Shown here one piece after another: positions 16,019 to 22,305 of a stretch of DNA of 29,371 bases. The position numbers were made by a program, and so were the translations under genes. The notes under the pieces are model-generated. The model was not told the DNA's origin. It did no database searches and saw nothing but the letters and a program-made list of their open reading frames with translations. The stretch is from MnTg04 sp036443455 (GTDB lineage: Bacteria > Pseudomonadota > Gammaproteobacteria > Steroidobacterales > MnTg04). Position 1 is the stretch's first letter, and every line of letters begins with the position of its first letter. Location of the stretch: positions 1 through 29,371 of the forward strand of contig JAZFYI010000171.1 in NCBI GenBank assembly GCA_036443455.1. The letters are read 5' to 3'.

Positions 16019-16411
16019 GTGAATACTCCCGAAAAAATCGAATATCGCGGTGGCTGCCATTGCGGCGCCGTCCGCTTTGTCATCAGGGCGCCGTCTGAGC
16101 TCGAAGTCATCGATTGCAATTGTTCGATGTGCGTGATGACCGGTTTTCAACACTTGATCGTCGCGGCCGAGGATTTCACCTTGCTCAGCGGGAAAGAGGC
16201 GCTCTCCGACTACCGCTTCAACACCGGGATCGCCCGGCATTTTTTCTGTCGTGAGTGCGGTATCAAGTCTTTTTATGTTCCGAGATCTCACCCCGATGGC
16301 TTTAGCGTCAATCTGCGGTGTCTCGATCCGGGCCAGGTCGACGAAGTATCCCGCCTGGCATTTGACGGGGCGCACTGGGAAGATGCGATTTCCGGGTTGC
16401 AAGAAGATTGA
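16019..16411 (+). CDS. GFA family (glutathione-dependent formaldehyde-activating / CENP-V fold) zinc protein
   Basis: A 130-residue protein of the GFA/CENP-V family. Cysteine pattern: C13-x-C15 in GGCHCGAVRF, C33-x-C35-x-x-C38 in DCNCSMCVMTG and C77-x-x-C80 in HFFCRECGIKSFY. These match the family's two zinc sites. The later VPRSHPDGFSVNLRCLD and the terminal FDGAHWEDA are also typical. Family members were first linked to S-hydroxymethylglutathione formation, but most homologues have unproven activity. The start is GTG at 16019, with only a weak ribosome site, and lies 22 bp after the lipoprotein gene, so coupling is likely. Confidence 0.92.
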   Translation: MNTPEKIEYRGGCHCGAVRFVIRAPSELEVIDCNCSMCVMTGFQHLIVAAEDFTLLSGKEALSDYRFNTGIARHFFCRECGIKSFYVPRSHPDGFSVNLRCLDPGQVDEVSRLAFDGAHWEDAISGLQED

Positions 16412-16447
16412 CGGGGCTTTGGCCGAGTGTCGCTGGCTTGCGACAGC

Positions 16448-16475
16448 TTGCGATTGGCCCGAGAAAGTGGATAGT
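16448..16475 (+). promoter_or_regulatory. Putative promoter of the SH3/coiled-coil protein gene
   Basis: TTGCGA (16448-16453) is 16 nt from GATAGT (16470-16475, 4 of 6 to TATAAT), in the 114-bp gap after the GFA gene. The predicted start near 16483 gives a leader of about 43 nt. TTGCGATT and AAGTGGATAG also occur, in the same order, in the SRP RNA promoter at 2511-2535. Confidence 0.4.
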
Positions 16476-16525
16476 TGGCCGTCCGTTTCGGGTTATCATC
16501 CACAGCCCAGAACCTGGAAATCAAC

Positions 16526-17191
16526 ATGAAAGTCTATACCTTGCTTTTCCTGATCACCCTGACTTCATCGGTTGCCCTCGCCGAGGATGCCTATGTCACC
16601 GACCAGTTCGAAGTGACCATGCGCAGCGGCCCGTCGACGCAGAACACGATTCTGAGAATGCTGCCGAGTGGGACGACCGTGGAGGTCCTGGAGGCGGACG
16701 AGGAAACCGGTTACAGCAGGATTAACACGGCTTCGGGTACCGAGGGTTACGTGTTGAGCCGTTTTCTGATGGATCAGCCCGCGGCGCGAAACCAGCTTGC
16801 CGGCATGCGCCAGCAGGTGAGTAACCTGCGGCAACGAAACCAGGAACTCGAGGCACGGCTTGGGCAGGCCACGGCCAGCCGGGATGAGTTGCGCCAGGAG
16901 CGCAACCGCCTGCAAAAAGGCAACCAGGACAAAGACACCGAGCTGGCGGACATACGCCGTGTTTCGGCGAATGCGCTCGATCTCAACAGCCAGAACCAGG
17001 AACTGCAGACCACCTTGCAGACCATGAATCATCGCGTGCAGGCGCAGACATCGGAAATTCAGGAACTCAAGGACAGGAAAAACAGGGATTGGTTTGTCGC
17101 CGGTGCGGCCGTCCTGATTGGCGGGATATTGCTGGGTCTGCTGCTGCCAAAAATCCGCATGCGCCGTCGCTCGAGCTGGAGCGATTTATAA
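16526..17191 (+). CDS. TIGR04211-type SH3 domain protein (YgiM-like), membrane-anchored
   Basis: A 221-residue envelope protein. It has a signal peptide MKVYTLLFLITLTSSVALA (1-19, cleavage before ED) and a bacterial SH3 domain of about residues 22-84 (YVTDQFEVTMRSGPS, LPSGTTVEVLE, GYSRINTASGTEGYVLSRFL). A Gln/Arg/Glu-rich coiled coil follows at about 88-185, then one C-terminal membrane helix (AGAAVLIGGILLGLLLP, about 192-208) and a basic tail RMRRR. This is exactly the domain order of E. coli YgiM, whose role is unproven. The start at 16526 was chosen because the signal peptide begins there. Its TAA is directly adjacent to the ppsA stop on the opposite strand (no gap). Confidence 0.92.
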   Translation: MKVYTLLFLITLTSSVALAEDAYVTDQFEVTMRSGPSTQNTILRMLPSGTTVEVLEADEETGYSRINTASGTEGYVLSRFLMDQPAARNQLAGMRQQVSNLRQRNQELEARLGQATASRDELRQERNRLQKGNQDKDTELADIRRVSANALDLNSQNQELQTTLQTMNHRVQAQTSEIQELKDRKNRDWFVAGAAVLIGGILLGLLLPKIRMRRRSSWSDL

Positions 17192-19555
17192 TCACACCTT
17201 GGCTCCGGCGAGGAACATCCAGGATTCCACGACAGTGTCAGGGTTAAGGGACATGGACTCGATACCCTGTTCCATCAACCAGCGTGCGAGATCCGGATGA
17301 TCGGACGGCCCCTGGCCGCAGATGCCGATATATTTGCCCCGCTTCAGACAAGCCTGGATCGCAATCGAGATCAGGAACTTGACCGCATCGTCTCTTTCGT
17401 CGAAGATCTCGGCCACGATTCCCGAGTCACGATCCAGTCCCAGCGTTAACTGGGTCAGATCGTTCGAACCGATGGACATTCCGTCAAAGTGATCGAGGTA
17501 CTGATCCGCGAGCAGGGCATTGGTTGGCAATTCGCACATCATGATCACTTTCAGCCCCCTGACGCCCCTCTTCAGACCATTTTTCTCAAGCAGTTCGATA
17601 ACGGCGGCGCCTTCCTTTACCGTGCGAACGAAGGGCACCATGAGCTGGACATTTTCCAGCCCCATTTCATCACGAACCTGGCGCAACGCCCGGCACTCCA
17701 GTTCGAAACAAGGCTGGAAATCCGGGTCGAGATAGCGTGAAGCACCCCTAAACCCCAGCATTGGGTTTTCTTCGTGCGGCTCATACTGGCTGCCACCGAT
17801 CAGGTTTGCGTATTCATTCGATTTAAAATCGGACAAACGGACAATCACCGGCTCCGGGGCAAACGCGGCAGCGATGGTCGCAATGCCTTCGGCCAGTTTG
17901 TCCACATAAAAGTCCACCGGACCGGAGTAACCGGCAATATGTTCGGTGATGGTTTCTTGTAATGCCCCGTTGAGCTGGTCAAATTCAAGCAGCGCCTTGG
18001 GGTGGATGCCGATCATGCGATTGATAATAAATTCCAGCCGTGCAAGACCGACCCCCTTGTTCGGAATCGCCGAAAACGCAAACGCACGATCTGGGTTACC
18101 GACATTCATCATTATCTTGACGGGAATTTCAGGGACCGCGTCCAGCTCGATTTGCTGCTCTTCGAAATCGAGAATCCCGTCATAAATAAAACCGGTGTCG
18201 CCCTCGGCACAGGACACCGTTATTTTGCGGCCGTCCTTTATGCGCCGGGTGGCATCGCCACAGCCCACGACAGCCGGGACGCCGAGTTCCCTCGCGATGA
18301 TGGCCGCATGGCAGGTGCGTCCGCCGCGATTGGTGACGATCGCGGCGGCCCTTTTCATGACCGGCTCCCAGTTGGGATCGGTCATATCGGTCACCAGGAC
18401 ATCGCCAGGCTGGATGCGGTCCATTTCCCGGGCGTCTTTGATGACCCGGGCAACACCGGCGCCGATGCGTTGGCCGATGCTGCGCCCGCTGACCAGTACT
18501 TCGGCGCGGCTTTTCAACGAAAATCGTTGCAGGGTCCGGCCGCTGCGGCTTTGCACGGTCTCGGGCCTGGCCTGGAGGATATAAAGCTTTTCGTTGGCGC
18601 CGTCGCGCCCCCACTCGATGTCCATGGGCCGCTGATAATGCTTTTCGATGATCAGCGCCTGCCGGGACAATTCATGAATCTCCGAATCGCTGAGTGAGAA
18701 CTGCCGCCGGTCGGCCGGTTCTACGTCGACGGTCTTGACGGTGTGCCCCGTTTCCGGGTCGTCTTCATAGACCATCTTGATCGCTTTTTGCCCAAGCTTG
18801 CGTCTCAAAATCGCGTGCCGGCCGTTTTCGAGCGCGGGCTTGTAGACATAAAACTCGTCCGGGTTAACCGCACCCTGGACGATCGTCTCACCCAGCCCAT
18901 ACGAGGAAGTGATAAAAACCACGTCGCGAAAACCGGACTCCGTATCCAGCGTGAAGGCGACCCCGCTTGCGCCGAGGTCGCTCCTGACCATGTGCTGGAT
19001 TCCGACCGACAGGGCTATCTGCTGATGGTCAAAGCCCTGGTGCACCCGATAGGCGATTGCCCGGTCGTTGAACAAAGATGCAAAAACCTCATGCACGGAT
19101 CGCAACAGCGGGTCCCAGCCGGTGACATTGAGAAATGTTTCCTGCTGCCCCGCGAAGGAAGCATCGGGCAGGTCTTCCGCGGTCGCGGAAGAGCGGACGG
19201 CTACCGAAATATCCGCGCCATCGCGCATGGCGTCCCAATGGCTGCGAAGTTCGCTTTCCAGGCGGGCCGGCAACGGCGTATCCATGATCCACCGGCGAAT
19301 CCGCGCGCCGCTGTCAGCCAATGCGGAAACATCATCGATATCGAGGCCGCTCAGCTCCCCGGCGATTTTTTTGTCCACGCCATCGGCGGACAAAAAATCG
19401 CGGTAGGCATGCGCGGTAGTCGCGAATCCGCCAGGAACAGAGACTCCCAGTCCTGACAAGTGGCCGATCATTTCTCCCAAAGAGGCGTTCTTCCCGCCAA
19501 CCAGCTCGACATCATTCATACCGAGCTGATCCAGCTTGATAATATACGGCTGCAA
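17192..19555 (-). CDS. ppsA: Phosphoenolpyruvate synthase (pyruvate, water dikinase)
   Basis: Converts pyruvate, ATP and water to PEP, AMP and phosphate, the entry step of gluconeogenesis from three-carbon compounds. It is 787 residues (E. coli 792). The N-terminal ATP-binding domain has VGGKNASLGEM (19-29) and VRSSATAEDLPDASFAGQQ (120-138). The swivelling phosphohistidine domain has GGRTCHAAIIAREL (411-424) with the catalytic H416 and the regulatory T414 two residues before it. The C-terminal PEP domain has ARLEFIINRMIG, MLGFRGASRY, SIGSNDLTQLTLGLDRDS and GICGQGPSDH with the catalytic C746. The start is TTG 19555, with AAGGGGAG 4 nt upstream and no suitable ATG. It is divergent from its regulator ppsR. 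Confidence 0.96.
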   Translation of the reverse strand: MQPYIIKLDQLGMNDVELVGGKNASLGEMIGHLSGLGVSVPGGFATTAHAYRDFLSADGVDKKIAGELSGLDIDDVSALADSGARIRRWIMDTPLPARLESELRSHWDAMRDGADISVAVRSSATAEDLPDASFAGQQETFLNVTGWDPLLRSVHEVFASLFNDRAIAYRVHQGFDHQQIALSVGIQHMVRSDLGASGVAFTLDTESGFRDVVFITSSYGLGETIVQGAVNPDEFYVYKPALENGRHAILRRKLGQKAIKMVYEDDPETGHTVKTVDVEPADRRQFSLSDSEIHELSRQALIIEKHYQRPMDIEWGRDGANEKLYILQARPETVQSRSGRTLQRFSLKSRAEVLVSGRSIGQRIGAGVARVIKDAREMDRIQPGDVLVTDMTDPNWEPVMKRAAAIVTNRGGRTCHAAIIARELGVPAVVGCGDATRRIKDGRKITVSCAEGDTGFIYDGILDFEEQQIELDAVPEIPVKIMMNVGNPDRAFAFSAIPNKGVGLARLEFIINRMIGIHPKALLEFDQLNGALQETITEHIAGYSGPVDFYVDKLAEGIATIAAAFAPEPVIVRLSDFKSNEYANLIGGSQYEPHEENPMLGFRGASRYLDPDFQPCFELECRALRQVRDEMGLENVQLMVPFVRTVKEGAAVIELLEKNGLKRGVRGLKVIMMCELPTNALLADQYLDHFDGMSIGSNDLTQLTLGLDRDSGIVAEIFDERDDAVKFLISIAIQACLKRGKYIGICGQGPSDHPDLARWLMEQGIESMSLNPDTVVESWMFLAGAKV

Positions 19556-19559
19556 TAGG

Positions 19560-19567
19560 CTCCCCTT
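19560..19567 (-). promoter_or_regulatory. Shine-Dalgarno fixing the TTG start of ppsA
   Basis: AAGGGGAG on the minus strand lies 4 nt before TTG 19555. The TTG begins the family-consistent sequence QPYIIKLDQLGMNDV. The in-frame ATG at 19618 would place 21 extra residues in front, unlike known PpsA proteins. Confidence 0.7.
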
Positions 19568-19616
19568 GTAATCGGTCCGGCGGAAATACAAAATGCCCGA
19601 CGAGCAGAACGCCGAC

Positions 19617-19622
19617 ATTATA
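19617..19622 (-). promoter_or_regulatory. Putative -10 box of ppsA
   Basis: A perfect TATAAT on the minus strand lies in the 79-bp gap between ppsA and ppsR. A TTGATT at 19638-19643 could serve as -35, but the spacing of 15 nt is short. The predicted start near 19609 gives a leader of about 54 nt. The -35 region would then overlap the first codons of ppsR. Confidence 0.4.
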
Positions 19623-19625
19623 CAC

Positions 19626-19630
19626 GGAGG
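19626..19630 (+). promoter_or_regulatory. Shine-Dalgarno fixing the GTG start of ppsR
   Basis: GGAGG stands 4 nt before GTG 19635, which begins NQRTIFFVSDQTG, the family's usual N-terminus. Confidence 0.75.
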
Positions 19631-19634
19631 GATT

Positions 19635-20459
19635 GTGAATCAACGGACCATATTTTTCGTCTCCGACCAGACCGGCGTTACTGCTGAAACGCTGGGTTAT
19701 AGCCTGCTGACGCAGTTCGATTCGATCAACTTTCGCCACGTAACCTTGCCCTTCATATCAAACACTGAGAAGGCCGAGGAGGTGGTTCGCCGGATCAACC
19801 AGGTCGCCAAAGTCGAGGGCATAAAACCCATAGTATTCAGTACCTTGGTGCAGGATGATATCCGAGCCGTCATCAGTCGCGGCAATTGTCTTTGCCTGGA
19901 TTTTTTCGATGCTTTCGTCGCTCCGCTGGAGAAGGAACTGAAGGCGCGTTCATCGCATACGACCGGAAAGGCGCACGGGATAAAAGACATCGAGGCCTAT
20001 TCCCGGCGAATCGAGGCGACCAATTTCGCGCTGGCCGCGGATGACGGGGCGAACACGCGCGATTACGATCAGGCGGAGCTGATATTGATCGGGGTTTCCA
20101 GATCCGGGAAGACGCCTACATCGCTTTACCTGGCCTTGCAATACGGGGTGTTCGCCGCCAATTATCCGTTGACCGACGAGGATTTCGAACGCGGTGACCT
20201 GCCAGACAGTCTCAAGTCCCGCCGCCGGAAATTATATGGTCTGACCATCGACTCGGGCAGGTTGCAGCAGATTCGAAATGAAAGGCGACCGGAAAGCAAT
20301 TATTCGTCGACGCGCCAGGTCCAGTTTGAGATTCGTGCGGCGCTGGCGTTGTACAAACGATATGGCGTCCCGTTCATCGACACCACGGAATGCTCGATCG
20401 AGGAGATCGCCAGTACGATTCTGAACGAGACCGGCGTTAACCGGCATCTAAGGCCATAG
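19635..20459 (+). CDS. ppsR: PEP synthase regulatory protein (bifunctional kinase/pyrophosphorylase)
   Basis: PpsR inactivates PEP synthase by ADP-dependent phosphorylation of a Thr next to the catalytic His, and reactivates it by phosphate-dependent removal. It is 274 residues, the family (DUF299) length. It has the N-terminal RTIFFVSDQTGVTAETLG (4-21), the P-loop GVSRSGKTPTSLYLA (153-167) and RGDLPDSLKSRRRKLYGLTI. The end, YGVPFIDTTECSIEEIASTIL, is also typical. The start GTG 19635 follows GGAGG (19626-19630) by 4 nt; the in-frame ATG at 19593 was rejected because it adds residues foreign to the family. Its target T414 in the divergent ppsA product is present. Confidence 0.95.
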   Translation: MNQRTIFFVSDQTGVTAETLGYSLLTQFDSINFRHVTLPFISNTEKAEEVVRRINQVAKVEGIKPIVFSTLVQDDIRAVISRGNCLCLDFFDAFVAPLEKELKARSSHTTGKAHGIKDIEAYSRRIEATNFALAADDGANTRDYDQAELILIGVSRSGKTPTSLYLALQYGVFAANYPLTDEDFERGDLPDSLKSRRRKLYGLTIDSGRLQQIRNERRPESNYSSTRQVQFEIRAALALYKRYGVPFIDTTECSIEEIASTILNETGVNRHLRP

Positions 20460-20567
20460 CATAGTTTGAGCTCTGTGCCAGGTACCATGGAACGGCCAAC
20501 GCATGCCGGATTTTGCCCTGGGACCCCTGCACATTGTTAACGGCGTCACGGTACTTCGGAATTGCTG

Positions 20568-20576
20568 TGTTATATT
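20568..20576 (+). promoter_or_regulatory. Extended -10 element directly before the DUF1249 gene
   Basis: TG-T-TATATT (TG 20568-20569, -10 at 20571-20576, 5 of 6 to TATAAT) lies in the 123-bp gap after ppsR. Seven nucleotides downstream is 20583, the A of the DUF1249 ATG, so a transcript from here would be leaderless. The rest of the gap (20460-20567) shows no gene and no convincing terminator. Confidence 0.45.
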
Positions 20577-20582
20577 GCCGGC

Positions 20583-21071
20583 ATGGTTCGAGACAGCCAC
20601 ATCGCGATTGGCGCAAGCGCAAAATTATCCAGTTTTGCGGCTCTGATGTCGTTGTATGAAAGTAATTTCATCCGTTTGAACTGGCTGATCCAGGAGCCGC
20701 AAAAATTCATCGGCGAACAGCAATCCAGCGTCCCTGGAGACTGCACGCTGCACCTGAGATTACTGGAGCGCACGCGGCATACCAGCACCCTGCACATGAC
20801 TTATATGTTCGAGGAATCGGGACTATGGATCGCGGATCCTGACATGACGATTCGTATTTATCACGATGCCAGGCTGGCGGAGGCGATGGCTTGCAGCAGG
20901 GTGCATTGCCACGAGATCCTCAGACAGTTTGATACGGGCTGCAAGCATGAGGTCAACCGCCGGCGGGTGAGAAATTCGATGCTAAACAAGTGGCTCGAGT
21001 ATTGTGCGGATAATGGTCACCGTTTTGTTGCTATCGGGTCCACGGCTGACTTGAGCCGGGCTGTAAGCTAG
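20583..21071 (+). CDS. DUF1249 family protein (YqiB-like)
   Basis: A 162-residue protein with the DUF1249 pattern. LMSLYESNFIRLNWLI (about 21-36) matches the M-x-x-CE-NF-x-L start of E. coli YqiB. CTLHLRLLERTRHTSTLHMTYM, WIADPDMTIRIYHDARLAEAMAC with the conserved MTxRxYHDAxxAE core, KHEVNRRRVRNSMLNKWLEYC and GHRF follow. Function unknown. ATG 20583 was chosen over 20562 because the latter lies upstream of the probable promoter. A start at 20646 (MSLYE) is possible but would cut into the conserved region. No Shine-Dalgarno precedes 20583. The next gene follows after 15 bp. Confidence 0.85.
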   Translation: MVRDSHIAIGASAKLSSFAALMSLYESNFIRLNWLIQEPQKFIGEQQSSVPGDCTLHLRLLERTRHTSTLHMTYMFEESGLWIADPDMTIRIYHDARLAEAMACSRVHCHEILRQFDTGCKHEVNRRRVRNSMLNKWLEYCADNGHRFVAIGSTADLSRAVS

Positions 21072-21086
21072 AACAGGAAAGAGACG

Positions 21087-22136
21087 ATGGCCAGGGATGA
21101 CAAGTTCGGAGCATTCACGATACGCAACGAATCAAGAAGCCAGGAGATTGGCGAAAAGCACCTGATCAAACTTTACCGAAACCGCGCCGAGCTAAAAAAA
21201 GAATTCAAACGGCTGCGTGATGAAAGATACAACATGGAGCAGTTGCTGGAAAAAAAGGACAGGGACCTGGAAAAATCCCGCGGCGAACTGACTGCGTTTG
21301 AAGCGCTACTTGCCGAGCCAACCACCGCATTCAACACCATGGTTTTTTTCCAGCTCAGGGGAATATGGGAGGATTGCAGCGGGCGGGTTAAAAAACTGGT
21401 TCTCGAAATGACCCAGATGCGGGAAACCAGGGAAAGGCAACTGCATGTGGCCGAGTTCAGCAAGGCACAGGGTGCGCGGGCCGAGAAATTCAAGCTCAAA
21501 GAGAGTGCGCTGCAGACCGAGCAGGATGAGTTCAGCGAGATTATTGAAAAGCTTCAGAAAAACTGTGACGAGTTGAGGGGGTTCTGGAATTTTTTCAAGC
21601 GGCGGGAATTTCGTATGCAGATTTCCGAGAACGAGACGCAGCGCGAGGAACTGAAACACAAATCCGGCCAACTCGCGCAAAAACGACAGGATATCGAAGC
21701 GGAACACCCGCCGGAATTCGGCAGCCTCAGTGTGCAAGGGAGAAGGGCGATAAACCTGGTCTGTCTGGCGAGCGCGCATCATCTCTATGAACACTACGCC
21801 TCGGGTGGCCTGTATAAGCTGGTCAAGGCTGCAACCGTGGGTAAACCACGCAATGCGCGCTATGGCGACAAGGCGGCATGCGAAAAAATAATGAAAAGAG
21901 TCAATGAGTTAAAAGTGGGGCTGGACAAGCAAAAAAACTTCAACCAGGTTTTGCGCGAAGAGACCGAGCGCATAAAAAGCGTCGTCAGTTACCGCAAGGA
22001 CACAGATTGCGTACCGCTGGCAAAATCGCTGGCCAAGCTGCCATCGAGGAAAGCGCAGGGAGATGGAAAACTTTTAGAAAGCGTAAACCTGCTTGGCGAC
22101 CAGGTCTGGGATGTCCATGACGCGTTGCTGAATTGA
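21087..22136 (+). CDS. Unrecognised 349-residue coiled-coil protein
   Basis: I do not recognise a family. The protein is soluble, highly charged and rich in Lys, Glu, Arg and Gln, with no signal peptide or membrane segment. Residues about 20-75 and 100-205 have heptad-like patterns (RAELKKEFKRLRDERYNMEQ; KESALQTEQDEFSEIIEKLQ). Between them is an aromatic segment TAFNTMVFFQLRGIWEDC (80-97), and FWNFFKRREFRMQI stands at 166-179. Residues about 217-265 are less coiled and more conserved-looking (GRRAINLVCLASAHHLYEHY, then GGLYKLVKAATVGKPRNARYGDK); a third helical stretch ends at about 300. GGAAAGAG lies before the ATG. It follows the DUF1249 gene by 15 bp, so the two are probably cotranscribed; a structural or scaffold role is only a guess. 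Confidence 0.75.
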   Translation: MARDDKFGAFTIRNESRSQEIGEKHLIKLYRNRAELKKEFKRLRDERYNMEQLLEKKDRDLEKSRGELTAFEALLAEPTTAFNTMVFFQLRGIWEDCSGRVKKLVLEMTQMRETRERQLHVAEFSKAQGARAEKFKLKESALQTEQDEFSEIIEKLQKNCDELRGFWNFFKRREFRMQISENETQREELKHKSGQLAQKRQDIEAEHPPEFGSLSVQGRRAINLVCLASAHHLYEHYASGGLYKLVKAATVGKPRNARYGDKAACEKIMKRVNELKVGLDKQKNFNQVLREETERIKSVVSYRKDTDCVPLAKSLAKLPSRKAQGDGKLLESVNLLGDQVWDVHDALLN

Positions 22137-22138
22137 CT

Positions 22139-22305
22139 TAGCCCGGATTATTCATGAATGCGCTCGCGCCCTTGCTTGATCCTTGTTCGCACACGGAATT
22201 TTCCTTCCTCGGAAATACACACGGATATTCCGCTCGGTCAGAAAATCCCGTGTGCAAACAATGCTCTGCCCAATCATCACGACGATTCATGAATAAGCCG
22301 GGCTA
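22139..22305. mobile_element. MITE-like inverted-repeat element, 167 bp, no coding capacity
   Basis: Two 21-bp terminal inverted repeats (22139-22159 and 22285-22305) match at 20 of 21 positions. Each starts TAGCCCGG and ends in the perfect palindrome ATTCATGAAT. A second inverted pair sits inside. The outermost TA at each end could be a TA target duplication, as made by IS630/Tc1-mariner-type transposases. Removing the element with one TA leaves a TAA stop for the minus-strand permease, whose present stop TAG is formed by the element's end. The location between two convergent genes is typical of small non-autonomous repeats. No transposase is in the window, so mobility is inferred. Confidence 0.6.
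22185..22259. repeat. Inner inverted repeat of the MITE-like element
   Basis: Arms at 22185-22203 and 22241-22259 (19 nt) are complementary at 17 positions, built around GCACACGG and CCGTGTGC. The 37-bp centre contains a smaller hairpin (CGGAAATA/TATTCCG) and a repeated CACACGGA block. Together with the outer arms, the whole element could fold into one long nested stem. Confidence 0.75.

Noticed and set aside
22139..22305. Element as a simple intrinsic terminator or an integron attC site
   Set aside because: The outer arms are 125 bp apart with no T-tract directly after a stem, and attC core motifs (GTTRRRY with its partner) are not present.
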